Source: Zizania palustris
Lineage: Eukaryota; Streptophyta; Magnoliopsida; Poales; Poaceae
NCBI GenBank assembly: GCA_019279435.1
Contig: JAAALK010000082.1
Location: forward strand, 16,149,116-16,213,115
DNA: 64,000 nt
Reading direction: 5' to 3'
Both the position numbers and the translations under genes were made by a program. This document shows, piece after piece, positions 45,129-56,201 of the stretch. Under the pieces are notes generated by a model that was not told where the DNA came from, did no database searches, and saw nothing but the letters and a program-made list of their open reading frames with translations. Every line of letters starts with the position of its first letter. Positions within the stretch are counted from its first letter, which is position 1.

Positions 45129-47168
45129 TGCTAGACCAGAAACGGCGACCAGAGGGGGGGTGAATGGGAGCTATTAAAAATTCGGGCTAAATACTAGCCT
45201 TCGGTTTCAGTTCTGTCTTCTGCGGAATAGGCTTCGAACACTACCTTCGGAGGTCTGGTTCGGAGGTGCTTTGACAGCTCCGAACACAGGCTTCGCAGGA
45301 GCAAAAGTTCGAAGCCAAGAAGACTTCGCTCCACTAACAACCCTCGAAAATCTACTCTGCTAAGTCAGTGCAGGCTCCGCACACAGGGTGCTTCGAGCAG
45401 GCTTCGCACTTCACCCTTCGCAAGAGTGGACACCCCACTGAGGACTTCGACCAAGTACTTGGCAGCAGCAACTGGTGCTGGGCTTCGTACACGAAGGTCT
45501 AAACGCACACTAATAGACTTCGCTAGGGGCTATGACACAAGAAGCAAAACGGGCTTTGATCAGGGCTTCGCTAGTAAGCAGCGAGGTCTCGCCTCCTGTT
45601 ACACAGAGCGACAGCACACTGAAAAACACACTTCGCACAAAGACACCCTTCGCCTAGACAGGCTTCGGCGCACTACAACTAGCGAGGTATGTAAAGCGAG
45701 CTCAAGCAAAAAGCACACAGAAGCAGGGCTTCGCCGCTTGAACAAGGAAAACGATAAAATTGAACTCTGGATGAATACAACGAAGTGTGTGGCTACAGGA
45801 GCTCAACAGTAAATGCTCAAAGTGTTAAATGTTACCTACCGAGCCCCCATATATATAGCCCACAGTTCACCCAAAGGAATTGACTACTTTACCCCTAGGG
45901 TTTACATTGGTTTTGTCTCTACAGAACTGAGGGGTACAAAAGGTAGTCAACTTTATTGGAGGCTTCTCTGTCAGCCTTTGCAGAGGGGACAGCGCCAGCT
46001 TTTTGCAGAGCAGACACTGTCAGACTTGCAGCCTTTGACCTTTCCGAAGCCCCCCTTCGCACGCGAGGGGTGCGGTAGCTTCGGTGAGAAGCCTTGAGCC
46101 AGATGGCCTTCGCTTCACCGAAGTCAGCCTTCGATACAGTGACGGTTTTGAGCCGAAGCCGTCAAAGCCCTTGGGCCTTCGCACCAACACCTCCGGAGTG
46201 GACCACCACGGCTTCGCAGCTTCCACCTAGCTCGAACTCCGTCAGTCCGTGTACCGAAGCCATGCAGGCCAAAGTACCACAAGACAACCTCGCTCCGGAG
46301 ATAGCCTTGCTCCGAAGCCTTCCTCACTCCAAAGCCCCACCTTCGGAGTACCACCCTTCGAAGTCCCTCCTTCGTCCAAGGCCTCTGCACGAAGCATTCC
46401 ATGAGCACTCCGTCGCAGTGTCTCTCCCCAAGCACACTCCTCGATGAGCCTCACCTGGACCATGCCTTCGATGCGCCTCGACTTCTGAGACCTTCGTCGG
46501 GCATCTTCGAATGTCTCCCTCCGGAGCACACTTCGAACTCCTTGCCTCTGCAGAGGACTTGATCCGCCAAACTCCGAAGTCACTCCATTCGGAGTACCTT
46601 CGAAGTGCCTCACCTCCGAGGACTAGTCTCGGAGTACCTTCACCCAGAGCCACGCTCCACACTCTCTGCCTTCACCTGGCATGCCTCGACCCGAGGACCG
46701 ACCCGGACCCCCTTCGCAGCCACCGTGACGGAGCTCCCCGCTCCCCTGGCATCAAGCCTCCCGCTTGACCTAGGTTCACCTGCCGCGAACGTCCGTCGCC
46801 TCCGAAGTCCCTGCGCACCACAGACAAGCAAACAAGTGTTTCCAGTACTCCGGAGACCTCTCCGGGTTAGCAACCTCCGGCACACACTCCGGTGTACCGC
46901 CCAAAGTATCGAAGCCTTCGGTACAAACCCAGTCATCGTGTACTGTCAGACCCCTCCGACGAGCACACTCCACTACAACAGCTACAGCAATCAACCCACC
47001 GAACACACTTCGGTGAAACCACCTCCGAACACCCTTCGGAGGTCCAACCTCCGAACCCCTTCCGGAGGTACAACCTCCGAACCCCCTTCGGAGGTACCCC
47101 TTCGAACCAGAGGGTAAAAGCCTATCAATCACTCATCACGAACACCGAAACCAACACTTGGTTTCTCA
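45129..47168 (-). repeat. 5' LTR of element H
   Basis: 2,040 bp, close to the 3' copy by eye. The extra length is mainly one insertion near 46475-46505. The end next to the PBS reads ATTCACCCCCCCTCTGGTCG on the minus strand. Confidence 0.9.
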
Positions 47169-50100
47169 TGTCCGCTTGCATATTTTCTGCTCTAGGTATA
47201 CTTCGAATGGAAATCCCTTTAAATGCTGCTTCGATCTTCCGGATTTCTTCTAAGTACTTTGCAAGCTGCGGATGTCGGACTTGGAAACTCTTGTCCATGT
47301 GCCCTGCTACAATTTGAGAATCTGTTTTAATAACAACTCTTGTAGCCCCTAGAGCACGTGCCTTGCGAAGTCCCAATAGAATTCCTTCATACTCCGCTGT
47401 ATTGTTGGTAGACTTAAAGTTGAGTCTTGCGGAGTATAAAGCCTTTTGCCCTGAAGGCGAAATTATCACAGCTCCGATACCTGCTCCAGATGCTTGAAAA
47501 GCTCCATCGGAGTAAATAGTCCAAATTTCTTCGCTTGGTTTCTCTGGAGCCCATGTTGTAGTGGGAGTCCACTCTGCTACGAAATCTGCCAACATTTGTG
47601 ATTTGATTGTTGTCCTTGCCACAAAGGATATGCCGAAGGGTGCTAGTTCAACTGCCCACTTTCCAATTCTCCCAGTGGAGTCTTTACTTCGGAGCATATC
47701 TCCCAAAGGATACGAAGTTGGTACGATTACATTATGAGCCAAAAAATAATGTCTCAATTTCCTCGAAGCCATTATCAGAGCATAAGTGAAATTTTCAAGC
47801 TCAGAATATCTTGTCTTTGCTCCTGACAATGCTTCGGACACAAAATAAACTGGATTTTGTACCAACTTTCCATTGAAATCCATTTCTCTAACAAGGACTG
47901 CGCTGACAGCAGAGCCTGTAGCCGCAAGGTAAAGGAGTAGGGTTTCGTCCATAGTAGGCACCGTGAGTGTAGCAAGATTACTGAGATACTCTTTAATATC
48001 TTCGAAGCTTTTCTAACACTCTGGTGTCCATGCAAAATCTTCGGACCCTTTCAATTCTTTAAAGATGGGCAAACTTTTCTCCGCAGACCTTGCCAAAAAC
48101 CTGCTAAGTGCTGCTAGACGACCGGTCAACTTTTGCACTTGCTTTAAATTCTCTGGAGGAGCCATCTTCTGCAATGCAGTTATCTAAGTAGGGATAGCTT
48201 TAATCCCTCTGCTTGAAACTAAATACCCTAACAATTTTCCAGCCTTAGCTCCGAAAATACACTTTTCAGGGTTAAGACGGATCCCACATGCCCGAAAGCT
48301 ATTAAATGTTTCTGCTAAGTCTAGGCTATGCTGGTGCTTCAAAGCACTCTTTATTACAATATCATCCATATAGGCTTCTACATTGCGACCTAATTGATGA
48401 CCTAGAGCCTTAGCAACTAACCTCGAAAAAGTAGCCCGGCATTTCTTAAGCCAAAGGGCATTCTTACATAACAGAAGACTCCTGAGGGAGTTACGAAGCT
48501 TGTCTTAATTTCATCTTCGCGCTTCAACCATATTTGATGATAGCCGGAGTACGCGTCAAGGAAGCTTAATAACTCCGAACTTGCAGTGGAGTCGACCAAC
48601 TGATCAATTCGGGGCATGGGGTAGGGGTCACAAGGACATGCTTTATTCAAGGATGTGAAATCAATACACATGCGCCACTTCCCGGAAGATTTCTTCCTGA
48701 CGAAGACTGGGTTGGCTAACCATTCTGTGTGAGCCACTTCTCTGATAATCCCAGCTTTTAGCAACTTCTCAACTTCGTCTTTGGCAAGAACAGCCCTTTC
48801 TGCAGACATTTTTTGGAGTCCTTGCCGAACAGGCCGGGCCTTCGGGTTTACAAGTAAACTGTGTTCAATAATGTCCCGACTGACTCCGGTGATGTCTTCG
48901 TCAGACCAAGCAAAGACATCTAAATTTTTCTCAACTACTTTTTCTAAGGAGGCAATAACTTCTGGAGGCAAGTCTTTACCAAATTGAAATGAATATTCCT
49001 TGCCATCTTTGACAATAATCTTCGTTGCAATCTCTCCTTCAGGACTTGGTCTTGGGAAGGACCTTTTCGAGGACTCGCTAGGAGCAGAAAAATTCTCCGG
49101 ATCATCTTGCACACTGTTCACCTGCCTTGGGTCAAGAGGAGGGCCATGACCGTACTCTGCCCTTCTGGCGATGGCCTGATCTCCGAAGATAGTGAGTACT
49201 CCTGCTTGTGTGGGCATCTTCATACATAAGTAATTATGATGCGCCACAGCTCCGAATTGATTTAACATGCCTCTTCCGAAGATGACATTATATGCATATG
49301 GAGCATCTACAACGTCAAAGATTACTTCCTCTGTCCTGGCCATTAGCCCCTCTCCGAAAGTAACTTCCAGGCCAATTTGGCCGAGGGCATCAAGAGGGGG
49401 TCCTGCAAACCCTTGTAAAGGATGGGCTGCTGGGAGAAGATGCTTTCTGGAGATACATAGTTGGTCAAAAGCTTGGACAAAAATAATATCCGCCGAACTC
49501 CCTCCGTCAACTAGCACTCTCCGAACCTCAGTTCCTGCTATGTCAGCAGTGATGACAAGTGGGTCTGCATGTGGGAATTTAACACCAACTGCATCATCTG
49601 CGGAGAAAGATATTGGCACATGAGACCATTCAGGCATAGCAGCTGCAGATGAAGAGGTTCCAATATGGCCCACTTCTCTGACATACTCTCTTCTCTGCCT
49701 CTTGGACATACTTCCTAGAGTACCTCCTACGGAGATGGGGAGGACTACTCTTTTTCCTCGGTCTTGCCCCTCTTCTTGCTTCGGAGGTGGCATAATATTG
49801 ACCACCGGAGGACGTCTTGCAGCTTCGAAATTTTCTATCCGCGCCACAGCCTGGACAGGTTCCGGACGCACTTCAGCTGGAACTTGGTCAGTAGTACCTC
49901 GACCCGAAGTTCTTTCCAGATATTCTCCTCTCAAGGCAAGTATAGCTTTGCACGCATCAGTTGCGTGACTTCGATTTTCACCATGAATACAGCAGAAAAG
50001 GGTCTGGCCTTTGCCAGCCGGTTTCCCTGGCGGCCTCCAGCCGCTGGCCTTGTTCCCTGAAGGTTGCGGAGCTCTTTGGGCAAACTTCTGTGGGGGTGCA

Positions 50101-51227
50101 ATGTTTAACACTTCTGAACGAGGATGCTTTTGCCCCCTACGCCTGTCATGCTGAACCTCGAAGCTAGGCTCTTGCGGCTGTGCTGAAGTTTTTACTTCCA
50201 ACTTCACTTCTTGCACTATCGACGGGGTTGTAGCAGTTCTTCGAAGCCATCCTTCTTCTGACCTTACATATTCTTCAAAATATGACATCAACTGAGAAAC
50301 AGAAGATATGCTTTTCCGGTGAAGTTTATCAAGGAGGCCTGGATGAATGACTCCTTCTCGAGCTGCGTCAACTACTGAAGACGTAGTTAACCCAAGAATC
50401 TGCGACTTCGTATGAGTGAAGCGCTTGAAGTATTGTCTTAATGTCTCTCCCGGGAGCTGTTTCACCTGGAAAAGACTTCCGGTTGACATTGGGGGCACGA
50501 AGGTGCCTTGGAAATTGCTTACGAACTTCTTATTCAGCTGCCCCCATGAATTAATTGATCCTGGCTTCAAAGACCAGAACCACCGCAATGCCACTCCTTG
50601 AGGAGCTAGGGGAAAGCATTTTGCCATGGTGTCCCGCACTCCTCCACTAGCTTCAATTGCTAGAGCATAAGAACGGGCAAATTCTCCAGGATCTTCATCT
50701 CCGACATACTTGCAAAGCTTCGAAGTTTTGAACTGCGGGTCGAAGCGAACTTTTTGCAGTTCAGGATGCAGCAGAGACTCGGTATCAAAGGAGGCGTTCT
50801 CCGGGGCTTCAGGATAGATAGGTTCGTCATCTTCAGGCACTTCAGGAATAACTGGGATGGCTTGAGAGCGAAGCCTATTTGCAGCTTCTTGCCGCCATCT
50901 TGCTACTTCGGCTTGGAGACTGGCCATTTAAGTGGCCATATCACCAAGATTGTCTTCATCTCCTTTGGAATAATTTTCCGGGTCTTGAGAACTGTAGGGA
51001 TCAGTTCGAAGTGGAACCTAAGGTGGAAGAGGGACTCTGGGTGGCCGAAGTATAGATGGAGTTGGCGGAGGGACTCCGTATGCTCGAGGAATGGGAATCC
51101 CTTTTGGAGTTTGAGGTGGAGGAAACGTCGAAGGTCCTCCGACCTCAACTGTATCTGGGGATCTAGCTCCGAAGGTCCGAGGAGACCTCCGAGTAGGATT
51201 ACCAGCCGAACTCCGCTTAGGAGGCAT
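47169..51227 (-). pseudogene. gag-pol: Gag, protease, RT and RNase H of element E
   Basis: The start MPPKRSSAGNPTRRSPRTFG (51227) is shared with G (MPPKRSSGGSPTRRSPRTSR) and lies about 45 bp after the PBS. Gag core: GEFARSYALAIEASGG near 50680. Cys-His box CCIHGENRSHATDAC near 49990. Protease VDGGSSADIIF near 49495. RT KWRMCIDFTSLNKACPCDPY near 48680 and YMDDIVIKSALKH at 48369. RNase H SDGAFQASGAG near 47500. H sits after ENMQAD at 47169; pol resumes at 36241. Lesions: TAG at 51018-51020, TAA at 50928-50930, one G missing near 48440 (frameshift), TAG at 48184-48186 and near 48016. It is homologous to B and closer to G. Confidence 0.9.
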
Positions 51228-51261
51228 GGTTTGAAAACTCGGTAGAGAACGAAGTTTCTTG

Positions 51262-51289
51262 GACTAGGTTCCCCACGGACGGCGCCAAC
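51262..51289 (-). other. Primer-binding site of element E
   Basis: Minus-strand GTTGGCGCCGTCCGTGGGGA starts at 51289, immediately after the LTR. It matches that of G exactly over this stretch. Confidence 0.8.
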
Positions 51290-51781
51290 TGTTGGTGTAA
51301 AAGATTACTCTAATAGGTTTCTGAAGATTAGAAACTAACAAACTAAGTGTTTGCGAAGAAAACTATTCCAAGCCTCCGAAAGGATAATAACTTAGAATAG
51401 TTAAAAGTGTATATTGAATAACTTGTATTCGGTCCCTATTACAGGGTTAAACGGGGGGTATTTATAGGCCCAAATATTAAGGAAAAGACCTCTTTACCCC
51501 TCTATTACAACCGACATAGTGGAAACTATTCGGTACCCTTAATAGGGCTAAAATGGTAAAAGAATAATCTAATGAAAGTAGATAAGTCTTCCATCTTAGC
51601 TGGCAAAGAAGTTCCTAGAAAAGTCCAAGTTCGAAGGTATACTCCGAACTAGAGCCCGTCATCATACTTTGAACTTGACTTGATGCATCTCCTAAATTAT
51701 ATGTTGGAAGTCTTCGTCTTAATCACCAGTCTTTATCTCGTCACTACAATAACCCTGAAGATGGAATATTTTCCCCCAACA
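51290..51781 (-). repeat. 5' LTR of element E
   Basis: 492 bp. The TATA box (CCTATAAATACCCCCC on the minus strand) is intact near 51458-51466. It ends TTTACACCAACA before the PBS. Confidence 0.9.
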
Positions 51782-51786
51782 CATTG

Positions 51787-52427
51787 AGAGCCCTCCTTGG
51801 CGAAACGAGGTCCGGTAGTGTGTTTATTGCGATGTTGTATGTTACTGGTGGCACCCTTGTCTTGGCAGTTTTGGGTTGAATGCTAGGAGCGACGCCAACG
51901 CATTCCTCTCAATACTATATGGCGCGCTCTGTGGCAAACCCTGTGTGGGGCCTATCGGATGAGCCGTCTTGTTCGCTTTGTGACCGAGCGAGGTGCGCAG
52001 CTGCTCTAGCCTCATCGGCCCTTGCGGTTGTAGTGCTGGCCGAATGTGTAGCAGTTTTGTCAAATCATCGGGGAGGTACGCCAGGCCTTGCAGCGGTCCA
52101 AAGACCACGGTACCCTCAATAGCTTTCTTAATCAGCCCCTGAAGAGTATTGACCAACACCCTAGATTGGTGGGCTAGTGAGTGGCAAATCACTTGGTCGA
52201 CGATTTCTAGGAGATTGGCCTGAGGATTCTCCGTTGGCTAGCCATATTTTATGGCCAACACTGGTCTTGGCAACAGACTCTTCTATACGGGACCCATCCA
52301 ATTCATGCCATAAGCCTACAGGCATGACTTCTAGAACTCCTCCACGTGTCATTTCACCTCCAGTCTTTGTTTTTCGGTCGCCATGGCTGGGTTGTTGGAT
52401 ATGGCCAACCGGGCGTTCTAAAAAGCG
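51787..52427 (-). pseudogene. gag: Leader and gag N-terminus of element C
   Basis: The LTR end at 52428 is followed on the minus strand by CGCTTTTTAGAACGCCCGGTT, probably the remains of the primer-binding site. A first ATG at 52384 gives MATEKQRLEV then stops. Decayed gag N-terminal sequence follows in two frames: LWHELDGSRIEESVAKTSVG near 52300 and a Pro/Gln/Leu-rich stretch at 52192-51842. It continues at 26887 across E. Confidence 0.65.
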
Positions 52428-53561
52428 TGTTGGTGCATTTTTTGGTCACACTCTGACACACACGTGGCCTAGGATATCACCTTCACTCTAGTGCAGGTCC
52501 TACGTTCTTAGAAAAAGGGTTCAATGCGTGCCAATTAGTTTGACCCTACAATTGATAAAGAAACATAAAAATATGGCATTAGTAGCATGGCTTATCGGCT
52601 ATTGAGCCGATGACCACGATGAGGACGAGATATTCATGGAATATCATGCCGATCGGCCATGAGGCCGATGACCTAGGATAAAGCAATCGGACGAGCATGC
52701 CATCGACCGATAAGATGAGTAGTTAACCACATATGCTGGTGAGTGCTTTTTTGATGGCTTATAAGATGTAGCGTGGAATTGAAGATAACCTGTCGGCTTG
52801 TACTGTAATATAAATAAATAAAACATGCCAGATAACATGTCTATATCATGAAAATCATCACAATAACTAGATCAGACCTAACCAAGACAGTGGCTAGTCA
52901 CGATGATCTTAATAATATATCAAAGTATCGGGCATGCTTTATTTAGATGAACGATATACAACATGAAAGAGATACAATATCTAGATATGTTGGACCTAAC
53001 TGATGAAGCCTCAAACTATCACACCTAAATAACATCAATCTAAGATATCAAACTGAACTGAGGCAACCTTAGACCTAGCTAAAACTCTGAGAACAACCGG
53101 CGATCGTACTATTTCAATGTTCACCTCAAGAGATCAATCTGATGCAGCCTTGAGGATATTGATCTAATCGGTACAAACATCAAAGGTGGTGGGACTCACC
53201 TCTTCGGTGGAGATCAAAATGATGCAGCCTAGCTCCGAGTGTCGAACCCCACCGGATAAACCTTGGAAGCCAAGCATGGCAATGTGCCGAGTAGTTTATT
53301 GATAAAGATGTGTTTCTTAAGATAACTAGGGATACATATTTATAGTTCGAAGACTTACCATCCAAGCACTCTATTTTAACCGATTCTAGATAATCTTCAT
53401 CTTCTTTTCCGCCCTTATCTCTATCTGCTCTTCTGTGTACGATCATCTTATAACAGCATGGACGGGCTTCCTTTACTTTCTTTGATCGGATCCTCTTTGA
53501 CTCCTATTAACCGTGTGGCATCTTTAGTGGGCCTGGGATTTACCAAATCTTGGCGTGAACA
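52428..53561 (-). repeat. 5' LTR of element C
   Basis: 1,134 bp, collinear with 8471-9602. Both carry the CATGTC(A/T)..ATCATGA and GTGTCGAACCCCACCGGAT blocks. The right end TGGCGTGAACA is followed by the duplication CACAC. Confidence 0.85.
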
Positions 53562-54085
53562 CACACCTAAATCACATCAATCTAAGAGATCAAGCTGATG
53601 CAACCTTAGACCTAGCCAATACACCGAGATAAACCGACGACCATACTGTTTTAGCTGATGCCTCAAGAGATCAAATTGATGCATCCCTGAGGACACTAAC
53701 CTAGTTGATACGATCATCAGGGGTGGCGGGACTCACCTCTTCGCCAGAGATCAAAATGATGCAGCCTAGCTCCGAGTGTCGAATCCTATTGGGATTAACC
53801 TTGTGAAGCCAAGGGTGGTGATGCGCCGAGTAGTCATTTGACAGAATTGTGTGTTTCTAATCTAACTAAGGGATACATATGGATAGTTCGGAGACTTGTC
53901 GTCCAAATAATCTATCCTAACCGATTCTAGATAATCTTCATCTTCTTATTATCGGGTCCTTCATGTCCAGCCAGGTTGTAACAGATGGGTTTCTTTGACC
54001 ATATTTGACCGGATCCTCCTTGACTTTCATTGACCGTACGATATCCTTAGTGGGTCCTAGGCTTTACCAAATTTTGGCATCAACG
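53562..54085 (-). repeat. LTR D', right part
   Basis: Continues 8470 across element C: ACACCTAAATCACATCAATC follows TCAAACTACC as in the intact LTR at 9049-9085. It ends TTTTGGCATCAACG, where the intact copies have TGGCGTCAACA. The total D' length (about 1.1 kb) agrees with the family. Confidence 0.75.
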
Positions 54086-54612
54086 CATGCCCCTAGTTTT
54101 AGAGCATTAAATGGCCTTTGATGCTTCGAATTTACGGGCCATAATCACCTATTGCCAATACGTCTTCTCGAACGTCTATCCACATGATCCTTTCACCTTA
54201 ATTGCTAGCCGAAACTCTATCTTCTAGCACCTTTATATCTTCACCTAGGGTTTTGGCTTCACAACTTTCTCTCATTTTTATGCTTCTTCATCTTCGGCCA
54301 TTCACGACTGCATTGGGTGTTGCCTGGTCTAACACATTAAGATTTCTTCATGGTGGCGTCGGACCAGGCTTCATCCCACACAATTTTGTGTTGGTGTTCT
54401 TTAAGCCAAAGATTCACTTCCTATAATCTTAGGCCTGCAAAGATCCCGACACTTTGAAAATTTTACTCAGGATTACCCTTTTCTGAACGTTGTAGGTGGC
54501 CCCACTAGATCTGGCAAAATAGGTTTGACCCGGCTGCCGAGGAGTTACTTTTGCTTTATAAGTACCCCACTATTCATTCTTGCCCCCTGAGATTGCCGCC
54601 GTTGAGGTGCCA
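54086..54612 (+). other. Internal 3' flank of the older C-family element (D'), with promoter remnant
   Basis: 54086-54317 aligns with 9603-9880 of element C (TGCCC-TAGTTTT.GAGCATTAA, GATGCTTC, ACGTCTTCTC, TTCACCTTAATTGC). 54318-54545 has no counterpart in C and is not identified. Alignment resumes at the TATA box CTTTATAAG (54554-54562). The ORF it would drive is cut off by element F about 50 bp later. Confidence 0.55.
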
Positions 54613-56136
54613 TGTTGAATATCATGGGCCTCATGGCTCTAGAAGTGATGAGTGATTGTCAACAGGAGTCAAAGAGAGAGAGAGGGGCTGTGGGGTCGGG
54701 TCAGGCCAATCTGGGTACATGGGCCAGGAACGGCAGGAGATCCACTAGTCTGTTTGACTAGGTTTGACCAAGGTAAACGGGTGGCGAGTGATTGCCGGGC
54801 TGAGAGAGCTGCGTAATCGGGCCAGCCCAATCCGGGTACCCAGTGCGAAGAAAGCAGGACACTTTGTCGATTTTGGCATAAAACCGATGCATCTATCCAG
54901 ACCACCCATTAGAGATCCGACGGTCTTGAAGCAAAGCCATAGCTTTTACGAAAGCTCCGCATCAGGACAAGCTATCTGTAGATAGGATTTTTCTATTTTT
55001 TCCATTGAGCCCGCAGTTTTATTTTTGTGTCTGTGTGTAATTTACCTTAGCGGTAAATGTGTATTTTCCACTTTTTGAATAGCCTATATAAAGGCCTTGT
55101 ATCCCCCTAGGGTTTCCTAACTCATCCAATGCAAAAATCTGAGTTCACTTTATTTTCCATCTGCTTTGAATTTTTCCTGTAGCATTGTTCTTTGTTGTTT
55201 CCTGTAGAGATTTTCTCTCGGTGAATCCCTTTTTTCTTACTACCACTGATTCCTAGCCATAGTGTTCCATCAGTTTTTTTCTTCTCTCAAAAACCAGCCT
55301 TGGTTTTCCTAAGAAACTATTGTTCTTTGGTTTTTCTAGGGTGCTTCTCACGAGCGTTCTGCTCTGGCGGCGCTCGGTTCAGCTAGAGTGTGCTAGAGGC
55401 ACATTGGCCTTTGGAGCGAGGGGCTCCTATTCGGTGTGGGGAGGCAGTAGTGTTGTGTCGGCAGGAGTCCCGATGCAGTGCAAGGGGGCGCTGCGGCGCG
55501 TGAAGGCCTGAGGTGGTGGCGGCTTGTTTTGGCGCAGGAGGGATTCCAGTAGCGCATGGAACAGGAGACCGCTGTGTGAAGGAACAATAAGTATTCTTCT
55601 CAACCCTTGTGCATTTACAACATTTTGATCTGAATATTCTGTGATAAACTATTTTAATGCAAGTGTTTTATTTTCTATTTGCAATATGAATATTCATTGA
55701 TTTATCAATGAGTACTATTATTTCCTGCATTTATTTTTTCAAGTTTAAATGCATTAAATATTGTGCTCTCTCATGACTACGAACTACCTATGTTCTGTGA
55801 ATGTTCTGTATGCTGTTGATGGTTTTTATGCCTAGACTGTGAGTAAAATTTAATCTGCCGTGTTTGCTGTGTTCGGGTGTCTTTTCATTTAGGACATCGG
55901 TTGATCTTTGGAGGCTAAATTATTTTCAGTGCTTGTGATCTCTTAGTTTGTCGCATCATTTCATATTTGACAAAAGAGTGATAGCGCTTACTTTCTCTAG
56001 GATGTTGTTGTGAAAGTTTGTCTGCTTCCGTTTGTTGTTTTAGAGGTGCATTGGGTGTTTTGAAAAGGCCATCGATTCGAAAGAATTTTTGAGGCACCCA
56101 TTCAACCCCCCTCTGGTCTCTACTCTCGTTTCTACA
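54613..56136 (+). repeat. 5' LTR of element F
   Basis: The right end ATTCAACCCCCCTCTGGTCTC...TTTCTACA precedes the PBS. The left edge is inferred from TGTTGAATATC at 54613, where similarity to the D' flank ends; it could be off by some tens of bases. A TATA box (GCCTATATAAAGGCC) lies near 55083-55092. Confidence 0.65.
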
Positions 56137-56138
56137 AG

Positions 56139-56157
56139 TGGTATCAGAGCAAGGTTA
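56139..56157 (+). other. Primer-binding site of element F
   Basis: TGGTATCAGAGCAAGGTTA, the initiator tRNA-Met type site, two bases after the LTR. Confidence 0.9.
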
Positions 56158-56201
56158 GGGTTTTTTCATACCTTAACCGGTTCTAACCCAATGTAGCGAT
56201 C

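Larger units (their letters stand above)
36247..47168 (-). mobile_element. Element H: Sirevirus-type Ty1/copia retrotransposon inserted in pol of E
   Basis: LTRs at 36247-38257 (2,011 bp) and 45129-47168 (2,040 bp). The duplication TGTCC is present at 36242-36246 and 47169-47173. On the minus strand the order is 5' LTR, iMet-type PBS, long gag, in-frame stop, protease-integrase-RT-RNase H (the copia order), multiple polypurine tracts, 3' LTR. The long gag with coiled coil, the CACCCCCC-type LTR end and the repeated PPT-like motifs are Sirevirus hallmarks. Gag-pol has a handful of stops and frameshifts, so this copy is not autonomous. Confidence 0.92.
26888..51781 (-). mobile_element. Element E: Retand-like Ty3/gypsy retrotransposon, split by H and by an assembly gap
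   Basis: Both LTRs are 492 bp (26888-27379 and 51290-51781), with about 13 differences by eye. The duplication CATTG is present at 26883-26887 and 51782-51786. On the minus strand the order is 5' LTR, PBS, gag-pol (51227 to 47169, interrupted by H, then 36241 to 34909), tandem repeats, opposite-strand gene (27819-31441, plus), PPT, 3' LTR. Allowing for H (10.9 kb) and about 2.7 kb of gap and duplicated contig end, the element is about 11.3 kb. It is inserted in the gag of C. Confidence 0.9.
8471..53561 (-). mobile_element. Element C: non-autonomous Tat-type gypsy element (host of B and E)
   Basis: The two LTRs (8471-9602 and 52428-53561, about 1.13 kb) share termini TGTTGGTGCATTTTTT and GGCGT(C/G)AACA. 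Target duplication CACAC is present at 8466-8470 and 53562-53566. Without the nested B and E, C is about 8.2 kb. On the minus strand the order is 5' LTR, gag, protease, spacer with degenerate repeats, opposite-strand PMD-like ORF, 3' LTR. No reverse transcriptase, RNase H or integrase is found between the protease (ends about 12431) and the opposite-strand ORF. Movement would therefore have depended on enzymes from another element. Confidence 0.85.

Noticed and set aside
48184..48369. Separate small gene containing YMDD-like MDDIVIKS
   Set aside because: It is the continuation of the E reverse transcriptase after a frameshift and before a TAG.
56139..56157. tRNA gene fragment
   Set aside because: The match to initiator tRNA-Met is only the primer-binding site next to the LTR; no cloverleaf follows.
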